Below, in pieces: positions 36,824 through 48,172 of a DNA stretch of 64,000 nucleotides. Source of the stretch: Cardinalis cardinalis. Taxonomy: Eukaryota > Chordata > Aves > Passeriformes > Cardinalidae. Every line of letters starts with the position of its first letter. The first letter of the stretch is position 1. A program made the position numbers and the translations under genes. The DNA is taken from the NCBI GenBank assembly GCA_014549065.1, contig JACDOX010000227.1, forward strand, positions 224,709-288,708, written 5' to 3'. Below the pieces are notes generated by a model. That model did no database searches. It was not told the origin of the DNA and saw only the letters and a list, made by a program, of their open reading frames with translations.

Positions 36824-39589
36824 AATTCCCTTTATTTTTGTCTGGCCTCTGTTTTTGGGTAGTCCCAAAAAGGCATCAGGAAAAGTAAAGCTGTTATTCC
36901 TCCCTAGTGCCCTTTCCCAGCTCTGAATTTTTATTCTTTTTTTTTTTTCTGTCCATGTCCTTAATAGCCCCGGCTGTTTTTCCCCCCTCTCCATTTATCT
37001 GATCTTTGGCGGTGGTTAAAGGCTGTGGAAGCTGTGCCATGGTTTAATTATGTGTTGAAAGGGGAACTGCGACCTTTAGATGGCTCTGGATGACCCTGCT
37101 GTCACTGCCTGGCCCCTCCTGGCCCTGCTGAGGGGATGCTGCAATGTTGCCTGGTATCGATTTTCCCCACGCCACTTATGGTTTTATGGACATCTGCAGC
37201 ATCTCCTCTCTGGCTGGAGAGACTTATCTGCTTAATAACTCCCAAAAAAACCCCTTCTTCTTGCTGCTTCTTTCTCTGTGTTTGCTGTTTTGGGATGAGG
37301 CAGGAGCAGACCTGCGCTCACCCAGAGCTGAAAGTGAAGGTGTGCCCTGACACATTGATAATTTACATTCTGGTCTTTATTCCTTGAGCACAAATCACCC
37401 TGGGGTTGTTTCATCATTGGGAATTTTTTTTTTTTTTTTTACATAGAGTGTTATATTGTAATTCCAGCATCACCCTCTGAAATCTTAAAAAGTCATGGCA
37501 TAACTTCAGAGTTATCGTGAAAAAAACTGCTCAGAAACAAATGTGAGGAGTAATCATTAAGAGGCATCAGCTTTCCAAAGGTTTTAATTACTTTGGTGGC
37601 TCGTTTAGTATTGACTGCTTGGGCATAAAACAACAGGTAGATTAAAAAATTTTCTTTCAGCAACAGAAATAGCTTTTTTCCCTACTGATAGCTCGTGTTT
37701 TGTCCTTTGTCCTCCCTGCTCCTTCCGAATTCCTTGNCTCTATTAGTGAATTGAGGCTAAAAGTAAATGAGGAGTGGGAAAGGGTATAGTTTTTCCCATA
37801 AGAAATTTGCCATGGGGCCACAGGAAAAGAAAAGTAAATTTCTGTTAGAATGTTATATTTTATGCAGGTCACACTTGTGGATGCTGACAATGCTTCCCTT
37901 ACTTTCTGATAAATTTACTTCCCCAAAATCCTTCTTCTGATCTAGCACATTTAGTTAATTTCTTGAAACTAGATCTTGAATTTTGAGGAAAGGTGTATTT
38001 TGTATTTGCATAAAATAACCTCTGAGACAGTTCAAGTGGTAACGAAATCATGCATGACTTAAAAATAAAATTTAAATCTTGTTCTCATTCTGTAAGTAAA
38101 TGACATAATCCTCCCTCCCTCAGCTGTATTTGTTGCTGGTTTTGCCTCACATAATTTTATTTATCTTTCATATCTGTGTTCAGATATGAACACTGGAGCT
38201 ATAGCTATATTGTCTAGCATGGCAAAAAATAACAGACATTTCACATGCATGTGCAAGAAATCAAATGGAAAAAAAAACCAACAAAAAACCAAAAAACACT
38301 TCTAAGCTTTCTTAGCTGCATTTTGGGTTTTGGAAGGTGCCAGTGTAATTTCAATTATGAACTTAGTAATGTATTTTTTGCTCCAAATGAAATTGGAATT
38401 GAGGAGCAAACCTGGTTAGCCCAAGCTCCTGCTGATTTATGTATCAACACTGTACCTGGGCAGCAAACTATTTTCCCTGTGCTAAATTATTTTGGGTTGT
38501 TTGGTTGTTTTTTCTTTTCCTTAGACTCACAAAATTGATGTTTCTGTGGTCATTTTCTCTGCTACTTTATCCATCTATCAGGACTCCCACATCCTTTCAT
38601 GCTCCCACCNCTGTGATGGCAGAGGAGAAGGGGAATTCATCACCTGGGGAGGGGATGGGTTTCATTTGATGCCCTGAAAGAAAAGCNCTGGGGAGAAGCT
38701 TCCAAAATCCAAAGAGGTTCAGCACAGAGACCAAAATCTTTGTGACCATGTCACAAAGGAACCAGAGTCAGGGCTAAAATGCTAGATCAGCCAGCTTGCA
38801 CCTCAAACTCTGATATTTTCCTGAGAACTTCTAGGAAACCTGTAATTCTGCATTAATTCAGTCACATAAGCACTTCTCCAGGAGGTCTATATTCTTCTCT
38901 GCATGATGCAAACAACAGTCATTCATTTTCAGTCGAAAAGCCATCAGGGTCAGTTTTTATAAATGAGAAGTGAATTGGCTGACATTTTAAGAGAATGAAC
39001 ACTTCCCATAAAAANTGAAAACAACCCAAGGGGATAATCTGATCATTTTGCCAAAAATTGGTGCTGTGGCCTTTGAATTTAAATAGTGGCTGGCAGGGGA
39101 AAATATCTGGCATTGATTTATCACAGATAGGAGTTTTGTAACTCACTTTTGTGTGGATTAACCAATACAGGTGGAAATAAGATCATAACATGCACTGTAC
39201 TGTAGGATGTTTTACTTTTATCACAGNCTGATGCTCTTAATTCATCTGCTGACTTTTGTCTGACATGAGAAGATAATATCCTTGATAATCACCAATTTTA
39301 CAAGGGTTTATATAGTTGCATCCCAGCAACTTTCATAAGTGATACAATAAAAATTCTTACCTTTAATTATTAATGTTATTTCCTCGGAAGCAGTAACAGC
39401 ATCTCCTGGGATTCATTTGAGATGGTACAAATGCCAAGTAAAAAGACATTTAATTTTTTAAATGTTAATGATTTTTGTGTAACTTTCAGAGCGTGGCTCT
39501 GGCGGAACGGTGGGTGAAGCTTTGAGTAGAAGGCTCTACCTGCACCAGTGCTGAGTGTGAATGAATCACAAGATTTAGCAGAGGCAGGG

Positions 39590-39840
39590 GCTCATNGAAT
39601 CACAGATTTGGGTTGGAAGGGACCTTAAATTTCACCCANTGCCACCCCTGTCAAAACAGGGGCAGCTTCCAGTATCCCATGTNGCTCCCAGCCCCAGTNT
39701 CCANCCTGGCCTTGGGCAGTGCCAGGGATGCAGGGGCAGCCCCAGCTGCTCTGGGCACCCTGTGCCAGGGCCTGCCCACTTTCACAGCAAAGGATTCCTT
39801 CCTAAAATCTAATCCCANCCTTCTCTTTGCCACTTTAAAC
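39590..39840 (-). mobile_element. CR1 LINE fragment, 3' end, inverted
   Basis: It reads gaatcacagatttgggttgg, then aagggaccttaaatttcacc, cagcctggcc-like sequence, ctctgggcaccctgtgccag, and aaaggattccttcctaaaatc, a longer inverted CR1 3' end than the other copies. Confidence 0.85.
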
Positions 39841-39844
39841 CTTA

Positions 39845-40427
39845 AGTTTAAACAGCATTAAAAGTGGCGCGTACCAATGATAAAAATTGATCGCGGATCC
39901 AGGGTAGTTGGAGTTTCACCGTGGGCTGGGCCAGTGTTANATGAGCNTCCNCCAGCCAGGTCTNATAAGNTCTTGGAGGCCTATAACACACCCAAGATAG
40001 CTCAGCTACCCTTGGAGGCATAAAAATTGGCAGGATGGCTTCTGTTGNAGCGTTGGAAACAAAAAGGTTTAATAAAAGGCAAAATAACAAAACTCTTTAC
40101 AGAGAAAAACCAAGNCAGGTGCAAGAGGTTCTTGCTCCTGGTACAGCACCTCACAAAAGCCATTCATTTCTTTGTTCTCTTCTTTTTCTAGTAAATTACC
40201 CAGGTGGGACTTTTTGGCCTCCTTCCATTTTGCTATTCTAAANTTTGAGGTGAAGTCCCCCAGGCCCTNTGAGNTGGCTTATTCACCTAATCNNGGAGAG
40301 AAACTTCTGGGCTTCTTTCCTNTTTGTGGGGACAAAGGATGGNTTTGTCACTCTGTCAACAGGGGGCACATTCCTATAGGCCAGCCTTAAAACCTCCCTG
40401 CTTATTGTAAATGCAGGCAACCACAAC
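39845..40427. repeat. N-dense block, probable unclassified repeat
   Basis: Between 39940 and 40345 there are about fourteen Ns in 400 bp, several times the window average. This is expected where multi-copy sequence was collapsed or is highly polymorphic. The sequence (for example ggtttaataaaaggcaaaat) looks like retroviral LTR or leader DNA, but I cannot match it to another copy in this window. Confidence 0.45.
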
Positions 40428-41050
40428 TGTCAGGACCCAGCACCTCCCTCTGTCTGTCCTGAGCAGCCCAGACCCTGCCAGGGGGCTCAGAGACCCTGGC
40501 ACAGAGCCCAGAATGCCCCTGTGGGTTTGATTATGACCCGTGGAGCAGGTGACCAACCTCAGATGAAGANCTGCAAGCCGTGACAAATTAAGTAGAATGA
40601 TAGTGANNTTATCATGGGGTGAAAAAGTAGATTTTGGGGTTTTTAGAATGGNGGTTCAGGGGGCCAGATGGAGGAATCTGNGCATGTCCAGCCTTTCTTC
40701 TTCTTCTTGGCCTCCATCTTCTGGGTGATGTTGGCACTTTTAGATTGGTTTAGAGTAGAAGCTCACTGTCTAACATAGGTGATGGGTGTTGGAAAGTAAC
40801 TGTAAATATTGTACACGTAGTTTTTAGTATAAAGACACAACACTGCCCCAAGGACAGGCAGAATGCCTCTGACTGTCCTGCTGGATGGACCTCTGCAGGA
40901 CAGGGGAAAGAATTTTATAGATAAGATACAATAAACAACCTTGAGACTGAGAAATGAAGAGCCCTGACTCCTTCTTCAAGCACTGAGCTGGGAAAAAAGA
41001 GACTTTCTAACATTTCTTGGGGTCACTCTGACCAGCAAGAGACCCCGACA
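40428..41050 (+). mobile_element. Solo LTR, family B, copy 2
   Basis: It begins TGTCAGGACCC and ends CCCGACA. It matches 19553-20123 and includes a TATA box (TATAAAG, 40828-40834) and AATAAA (40930-40935) in the same orientation as EDIL3. It abuts LTR-A copy 3 with no detectable spacer. No target duplication could be identified, perhaps because of the abutting element. Confidence 0.85.
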
Positions 41051-41440
41051 CCCGANGAGGGGAGGGAATAATGCATCTGAGTCTGTGTTCTCAGAAGGCT
41101 GATTTATTACTTTATATTACTATATTATATTAAAGAATACTATACTATACTAAACAATACAGAAAAGATACTTACTGAATGCTAAAAAAATAATAATGAA
41201 AACTTGTGACTCTCTCCAGAGTCCCGTACACAGCTTGACCACAACTGGCCAATGAGTCAAAACAACTCACATCAGAGTCCAATCAAGCAATCACCTGTGA
41301 GTAACCAGTCTCCAAACACATTCCACATGAGCACAACACAGGAGAAGCAAATGAGATAAGAATTGTTCTCCTTTTCTCCGAGGCTTCTCAGCTTCCCAGG
41401 AGAGAAACCCTGGGCGAGAAGAAATNACATTCAGGGAACG
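41051..41440 (+). mobile_element. LTR, family A, copy 3, next to the EDIL3 last exon
   Basis: It matches the other LTR-A copies: tctcagaaggctgatttatt, the ttatattactatattatatt segment, aactggccaatgagtcaaaa and cgaggcttctcagcttccc. The 5' end is fused to LTR-B and the 3' edge is blurred at about 41430-41443. It therefore ends about 70 bp from the acceptor of the terminal EDIL3 exon. Confidence 0.85.
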
Positions 41441-41511
41441 TGGCCGCCGCACCCGCAGGCGTTCCCGGGGGAACTTCCACTAAAAGCCTCCCTCCGTTGC
41501 TTCCCCCACAG

Positions 41512-41661
41512 GTGTTCCAGGGGAACTTTGACAACGACACGCACCGCAAGAACGTCATCGAGCCGCCGATCCTGGCCCGGCACGTGCGCATCCTGCCCTG
41601 GTCGTGGTACGGCCGCATCACCCTGCGCTCCGAGCTGCTGGGCTGTGCAGCTGAGGACTGA
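41512..41661 (+). CDS. EDIL3: EDIL3 terminal coding exon with stop codon
   Basis: This exon is 150 nt: 49 codons plus TGA at 41659-41661. It begins in phase 0 after the acceptor cttcccccacag and so joins the exon at 29855-30010 without a frame change. The translation starts [19 protein letters not shown] and contains [18 protein letters not shown], the end of the second discoidin domain. The closing Cys normally pairs with a Cys at the start of that domain, which is upstream of this window. The last residues are AAED. From memory the human protein ends TEEE after the same Cys, so the acidic tail is only partly kept. A likely branch point is in ccactaaaag (A near 41483, 29 nt upstream). The exon is GC-rich compared with its AT-rich surroundings. 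Only about 70 bp of non-repeat DNA separates it from an LTR on its 5' side. Confidence 0.95.
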   Translation: MFQGNFDNDTHRKNVIEPPILARHVRILPWSWYGRITLRSELLGCAAED

Positions 41662-42087
41662 AGCTGCCTCGCTCCTGCTGCTGTAGAAGAAGCTTGTAGG
41701 ATGCTGAGTGGGGTTTCTCCATGAACCAGTGCTCGCTCATTTTTTTATGGTAGGCCGCTAGCTGTCTTTCGCCAGGAGGTCTAAGCCTGCCCTTTTAAAA
41801 AACGATCNGATCCGGTTTTTGGTTGGTTTTTTTTTGCCCTTGAAATCTGTTGGTGTTGTCCCTTCTGCTGTGGAATTATCCTCCTAGTTCTCCTCTGAGA
41901 TGTTCACCACCAGTTGAAAAGCGTTGAGGGAAAAAGAGAAAAAAAGAAAAAAAAACAAAACAGCAGCATCCTTTTTACAAGGGAAGAGAAAAACGAAGCT
42001 CATTTGCAGCTTCAGGAACATTGGGCTGACGAGTTCTCCATAAATCATACCATCATCTTACTTGCAAAAAGTGATACTGCAGCTTTT

Positions 42088-42095
42088 AGCAATAA
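42088..42095 (+). promoter_or_regulatory. Candidate miR-137 seed site in the EDIL3 3' UTR
   Basis: AGCAATAA is the reverse complement of nucleotides 1-8 of miR-137 (UUAUUGCU). An 8-mer match is expected by chance roughly once in 65 kb, but many microRNAs exist, so conservation is needed. Confidence 0.3.
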
Positions 42096-43804
42096 GTTTA
42101 CTTGGGGATGACTGCATTATAGTAATTGTGCCTATCAAACACTGTCAGTTCTTACGACATAATATTTTGGGAAATTCTCCACGGTACTGCTCGAACACGG
42201 TACCTGTGATGTTCCGAGCTACCTTTCACCACTTCCATCCAGACAGCAGAGTCCACNCACCTGGAGGGTTTTCCTAACTGCCCCATTTTCCTTCTCTATT
42301 TTGCATGCTGTAGACCCGGCCTCCATCTTTTCTGTTTAGTATCACGCTGTGCTGGTGTTGTTTTCCTTGGGAGATGTCACCTGTTTTGCATATGTAACCA
42401 AATCAGCGTATTATGACGTTAATGAATTTGCCAAAGTTTATGCATTCTCAAAGTTTCTGTGCTTTTTCACGGAGACTAAGGTGAGGCACCAGGGTATCTG
42501 TGGTGTCTCATCTTGGGTGAGTCCACATTCCATCAGAAATCCCATTCCAGGATGATTTTTCCAGGGGTGAGCACACAGCCCCAGACTGTGACCTGCCCAC
42601 CCCCATCACTGCTTTCACAAACACTCTGAATTCCAGCGAGGAGGAAAATGTGGGGTGAAGGAACCAGGTGCCAAAAGACACACAGGAGGGATGACTCCCT
42701 TACTGCCAGGAAATCCTCCCTCTTTAGGCTCTTCCTAAAGTCACAGCTTTNCTCCCCAGAAGGTAAGAGGTGACTTAGGAGCACGCCAAAGCCTGGCCCT
42801 TGTCACCCTCTGCTCCTGTTTTTAGACAACACCAGTGAGCCACCAGGAGGCTGTTTCCTATCATGCCCCATCTACAGGAGTGCTTCACACACAGCATGAT
42901 AGCAACCCCAGCTTAAAAAGTAGATTTTAGGAGGAAAAGTATTGGAGAAGTAGGGGGGACATTCTCCCCCGTGCCTCAGTTTCCCCTGCCGATTGAGATG
43001 ACAAATACCAATCTTTGAAGAGCAATCCAAGTTCCCTTGGATTAAAATGCTCTTTAGAGCTATAGCAGCACCTCAGACTAAAAAAGATCCCAGGACAGGG
43101 AGTGAGGGGACCTGAAAAAACAGCACTTGGGATTACTGCCAACCTTTTAATTTCATACCATGCTGATGTGGAGAGAAAGAGAGAATGTGAGAGAGAGAGA
43201 GAGAGAGAGAGATGCAGCTGCATGTTTTAGCAAATGTCACTGAACTTATTATATTTTCTGTCACTGTTCCATTCTCACCAAAACTCTGAACTTGGGCACT
43301 GCTTCCCAGGCCAGCAGCTCGCTGGCCCACAATCTGCAAAGGGCAAAGTTTACCTTGGAAACAAAATGGTTTGGATTTCAAAAAAAAAAACCTGCATTTA
43401 ATCACACATTCTCCACCACAGACTAAATATATATTATCCATTGAACTGTGAAAAGACTCTAGAATAGCAGCCAGGAATTTTACATACAAGAATTGGGGAT
43501 ATAATGGTGGCGGTTTTCTGATAGTGTCACTTAAACTGTCACATTTTAGCAAACAGAACACCCTGCCTCTACAAAATGACTTAATCCTTAAACTGTATTT
43601 ATACAAGTATTTATTTTATAAGGCTTAGACATTTAAAGACTTCTAAAGAAGAGTCCTGTAAAGGTAAAAGTATGTGTAAGAAATGTTGAGGTCCTGTGCA
43701 ACACTGCTAAGTTTGTTCTTTATTTTTTACTTTGTGCTGCATAACAAAAGCCACTAGACTGTTACTGTCTTGTCTGTAACTGTGTTAACAGCATTCCTTA
43801 ATGA

Positions 43805-43812
43805 TGTATATA
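43805..43812 (+). promoter_or_regulatory. Candidate Pumilio element in the EDIL3 3' UTR
   Basis: TGTATATA fits the UGUANAUA consensus of PUM proteins. A second copy is at 45280-45287, near the distal poly(A) signal, where such elements are often active. Confidence 0.4.
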
Positions 43813-45001
43813 TGGAATGGTCTTCAAGCAAAAGGAGCAATTTTAAAGAGAAAGTCAATCAATTTGGTGGTACTTCTAACGAGAAAAAAAAAATCTGAAT
43901 AATGGAGGACAAGTCTATCCCTACATTATCTACTGCCTATATTTTGCAATTTAGGCTTTAGGTTAAAAAGAAAAAAACNAAAAAGAAAAATCTAGTCTTT
44001 AGGGTATGAACACACAATACTTTAAGAGGCTTAAATACATTTTCCTATTATGGGAGAGCAGTTGACCCTGAATTTAATTACAGATATGTAGAATAGCGTG
44101 TTGATATTTCACTAACTGACTGTATCCAAAAAAACCAGAAGGCCATTTCAGAAAATTAGACTTCCTGGTTTAAAAACTCGTGTTAATGTTCTTCTGAAAT
44201 ATTTGGTTTCTGTTCTTAATGTTGGGTTTTTTTTTTCATGTTATTAATCTTTTGGGCTTCAGTTTTGCTTTTGAATTAATATTTCTTGATTTAGTAAATT
44301 AATTGTAATCCTTTCATCTGCATATAGGGTTTTCATGTGATGTAACACAGTAGTTTTAATTTGTTATTAATTTTGTGTTGAGTATTTTCACCCTCATGCC
44401 CTGTGTCAGCTGTCAGAGTCTTCACAAGGAGAGCTTCATACCTTGTGATAATACTCCATGAGAATTAATTTAAAAAATCACATATCTGACACCCTTACAG
44501 TTTCAACCTGCGTNCTAGGAGGTTTTCCAATGACATTATTCCTTGGCTACAAAAAGCCTTCTTGGAATGGCACTTCCAGAACCAAATTCTGGTATCAGTC
44601 TGAAATAGCTCTTGGTTTAAGTGGAATCCTTCAGACTTAACAAAACAGGTGGGAATCAGATTAGGAGATAGAATTAAACANTTTCCCTTTGATTTTATTT
44701 TGTTGTCTAGGTGCATACCATTGCCATAAGGGGCAAGTTATAAATTAACACAACTGTTCTCTCCCAGGGAAAGCAACCAGCCCCCAAAAAAAACAGAAGT
44801 GCAGGACAGGAGATGTCCCTTAAGAGGGGGCAGAAGAAAATCTCGGAAATAATCCTTGACTTCTGAATTAATTGTTAACAATGACATTGAACAAGGCCAA
44901 AAGTGTTCCCCTAATTAAACTTCACCCTGAACCAGCTAAGTATTTGTAGGCAGGCCTCACCTTTGTGTTGCTAGGTAATATTCTACATTTATAGCCTGGG
45001 A

Positions 45002-45007
45002 AATAAA
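45002..45007 (+). terminator. Possible alternative poly(A) signal in the EDIL3 3' UTR
   Basis: This AATAAA sits in gggaaataaagcactgg inside the EDIL3 3' UTR. Downstream sequence includes ctcctttttatcgg, a moderate U-rich element. It would give a transcript about 0.35 kb shorter than the distal site. There is no direct evidence of use. Confidence 0.35.
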
Positions 45008-45346
45008 GCACTGGCACGAGGCTCCTTTTTATCGGCGTTCAGGGCCCGTCGCCNCAACTGGCTCTGGCTCCGAGGTTGACTTTCTCTTTTGGAATGGCTT
45101 CATACAAATTAAGTGTCAGTTTTGAAGACCAAGGATACTAAATGAGTGTATCTTTGCTATACAACCAATGTGAACTATAATATTCAGTGCTGGCTTCTGA
45201 TGTGTCAGTAAGTACAGAAGTATCTCNGACACAAACGACCTTTGCAACCCTTCAAGCTGTGTGATATTCAAATGGNTTTTGTATATACCTAAATCATGTA
45301 GAGCGATGTAAAACCAGTACGACCTTGTCTAGTCTTCAAACTTAAC

Positions 45347-45352
45347 AATAAA
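45347..45352 (+). terminator. EDIL3 distal poly(A) signal AATAAA
   Basis: A canonical AATAAA lies in cttaacaataaaaac. It is followed within about 20 nt by a G/T-rich stretch (gaggtggttttcttg) suitable as a downstream element, which puts cleavage near 45362-45372. An earlier AATAAA at 45002-45007 could serve as an alternative proximal site about 345 nt upstream. Confidence 0.75.
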
Positions 45353-45370
45353 AACTTTTGAAAAATGAGG

Positions 45371-47788
45371 TGGTTTTCTTGAAGCTGTTATGTTGCAACG
45401 CCTTGGAGGAGACACAGCTTATCTCGGTGGCGGCAAGTGGGGAGCAGAGATAGCACCTGGCATTTTCCTGGATTCATCCACGGGGTTTTTGTGGTAGGTA
45501 AGTNCATTTCTGGAAAAATCAGCAGTTGGTGCTGTGCTCTCCTCAATGTGTTCCCTTTGTTCTTCCAGATTAAAAAAAGAAAAACACCTCTAGGTTTTGA
45601 ACGAGTCTAAAAATACTTTTTTTTTTCCCCCTATCCCGCTGGTCTCTGAACGAGCACCAGAAATGTGAAATGACAATTTCATTTCCTGTAAGTCAAATTT
45701 CCTGGGATATTTATCAGTCCTTATCCTCTCTCCTCCACTCCTGCATAGGCAAATTAATTTCTGNGAAGATAAGGAGTGGCTGCAGGCCAGACCTGCTATG
45801 AGATGCCACAGCAGAGCTGGTATTTGCTCACACCCTTGCCCCTTTTCTCTTTTATTTCCTGTACATCCTGCTCCCCAAAATAGTTAACTCTATAATTTCA
45901 NTTTCTGAAGAGGCTTAGAGACTAAAGTAGCACNTGGAAAAGCNANTTGCTCCCAAACCATNTAAACAATTAAATTACATAGAAATNNTATGTTTTCTGA
46001 AGAGAGACAAAGCTTCAGTGGTTTACACCTTGAATGAGCCCTTTTGTAAAAAGACACATCTTTTTGTTTTATAATGGTTTCAGCTTGTGCCCTTTCTCCA
46101 AAAATCATCTTTTAGAGACAAAAACCANCCACAGGCACTCACAGGTGACAATGTCTGCCCAACATGCAGTCTCAACACTCACTACAGCATGTTGTCTTTC
46201 AGAAGAAAAGTCACAAAANTGCAATTTTCCCTTCTTACAAATCTGTACCAGTCACAAAAAATAAGAATACAGTGTTGCACACAAGAAGAGGAGTATTTTT
46301 GTAGAATGATGGAGAATGTTAGCACTTCAGTCATAAATTTCTGCATCCTGAGGCTTTCTGACTTCTGGTTATAAATTGTAACTGTTTCACAAAACATTTT
46401 CCTGAAATCCAGCGACTTTTCCTGAAGAACTGAAANGTGGGTTTTTTTCCTCACACACTTCATTACATAAACACACAGGAATTCTAGTGAAGACAACAAG
46501 AGAAAATAATGAGTAAATCTCTTCAGAATTATTTATCAATGTCCATCCTCCCATATCTGTTGCTAAGGAGGGATTAATGCGAGTATCAACACTCCACATC
46601 CTCAAGAAATAAGTAGTCTCTGATACTTCTGTGGTAAACATACTAATACCTATTTTATACCTTACATTTAATAACAAGAGGCCAATTTGTTCGCTTAGTG
46701 ATTACTAAGTGACCTGTGATCGCTTAATCTTAGAAATCAAATAGAGCTGATTAAAAAATAATTTTTGAATAGGACTAAATAAAGATAATTTTACTGATCC
46801 CAAAGTATTTTTTTTTAATTTAGTTTGCAGAATTTTCTTTATAGAGAGATACACTTTAGAATGAAGAATTTAGATTTTAGAAACTTTAGAATTTTGAATT
46901 TTGAAACTTTAGGTTAAAAATCTAAAATATANAAGGCAGAATTGCAGAAATTGTGCAGCTTTGTGGTGCCATTCATTGCAAGTTAACTTTCAGTCATACA
47001 TGNATCATTGTAAATACNTATTTTTAAATTCCTTTGAATAGGNCAACATGGAAACATGTCTTGTTCTCAGAATTTAGCTTGCTTGGAGTGCAGCAAAATG
47101 TATTTTACCAGTGGGTGTGAGTAAGAATAATTGGNTTTTTATGTAGTTTATATTTGGAATTAGGCCCCATGTATGTGGGAATGTNTGGGAAGCCCCTGGT
47201 GGAACACAGGTGAGGCACAGGAGGAAGGGAGGATGGACAGCACAACCTCTTTGTCACAATAATATTTATTTATTTATTTGGTTTGCCAGCTGATGGGCTG
47301 TGTTATCTGAGGCCACACATCATCTGAGGTCAGCAGGCACAGCTCTCACTAGATGGAGGAAACCAACCCTCAAAATACACCAGGAAAGGTCACTAATCAC
47401 TTGCATCGGGCTGGAAAATCAAAAGCAGGCTAAATGGATGTATTTGCTTTCTGGGATGCTGTGGGAGGCCNGCAGGAGCTGTGGGGAAGTGTATTGTGCT
47501 GCCTTGGCCACCCTAAATGCAATCAAGGGCACGGACTGCGTAAAATATACATGTGATGCATTGAGGCAAGATCAAAGGGCCCCTAAGAAGTGATACCTGC
47601 TATTTTCTGATGGAAGTGTCAGAAAATATGACGTAGGTGCTATGGATTAAGCCCACACCATGGGGTTGCACGAGCCTGGCTGGGGTGGATTTTGCCCTTC
47701 TGGGGTTCCTGGGGCAGGGGAGGCCCAGCCNCAGGGGCTTCTTTAGGAAGGACAGGCAGGGAAAACAAGGAGGGGATGTGACCTCCAA
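45371..47788. other. Intergenic sequence downstream of EDIL3, no gene seen
   Basis: AT-rich DNA with short local repeats (gaaactttaga variants at 46850-46930). Neither strand shows a domain or convincing exon. A short ATTT run lies at 47260-47280. Confidence 0.6.
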
Positions 47789-48172
47789 NNNNNNNNNNNN
47801 NNNNNNNNNNNNNNNNNNNNNNNNNNNNNNNNNNNNNNNNNNNNNNNNNNNNNNNNNNNNNNNNNNNNNNNNNNNNNNNNNNNNNNNNNNNNNNNNNNNN
47901 NNNNNNNNNNNNNNNNNNNNNNNNNNNNNNNNNNNNNNNNNNNNNNNNNNNNNNNNNNNNNNNNNNNNNNNNNNNNNNNNNNNNNNNNNNNNNNNNNNNN
48001 NNNNNNNNNNNNNNNNNNNNNNNNNNNNNNNNNNNNNNNNNNNNNNNNNNNNNNNNNNNNNNNNNNNNNNNNNNNNNNNNNNNNNNNNNNNNNNNNNNNN
48101 NNNNNNNNNNNNNNNNNNNNNNNNNNNNNNNNNNNNNNNNNNNNNNNNNNNNNNNNNNNNNNNNNNNNNNNN
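47789..48172. other. Assembly gap (384 N)
   Basis: A continuous run of Ns. The sequence at its right edge is the middle of LTR-D, so the gap probably hides the left ~260 bp of that LTR. Confidence 0.95.

Larger units (their letters stand above)
30011..41511 (+). other. EDIL3: EDIL3 last intron (11.5 kb)
   Basis: The intron runs from the donor gtaaag at 30011 to the acceptor ending cag at 41511. If it were retained, translation would continue for 11 residues ([11 protein letters not shown]) to a TGA at 30044-30046. It holds one assembly gap, an LTR-A with a target duplication, a CR1 piece, an N-dense block and two abutting LTRs at its 3' end. Between 30047 and 36430, outside the gap, I see AT-rich unique sequence with homopolymer runs, one perfect hairpin (35003-35038) and a strong polypyrimidine tract with a decoy AG near 35766. 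Confidence 0.9.
41662..45370 (+). other. EDIL3: EDIL3 3' untranslated region
   Basis: This AU-rich region follows the EDIL3 stop codon without any repeat I recognise and ends at the poly(A) signal at 45347-45352. The length of about 3.7 kb fits the long 3' UTR known for this gene. It contains two UGUAUAUA motifs (43805-43812 and 45280-45287) that match the Pumilio consensus UGUANAUA, an AGCAATAA (42088-42095) complementary to the miR-137 seed, several AUUUA motifs (for example around 43610) and a GA dinucleotide run at 43190-43212. The exact 3' end is inferred, not shown by cDNA. The part from about 42480 to 42930 is more GC-rich than its neighbours and may be lineage-specific. Confidence 0.8.

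Noticed and set aside
43133..43606. Open frame of 157 codons on the - strand
   Set aside because: It is antisense to the EDIL3 3' UTR, includes a Ser/Leu run made by the GA microsatellite, and has no recognisable domain.
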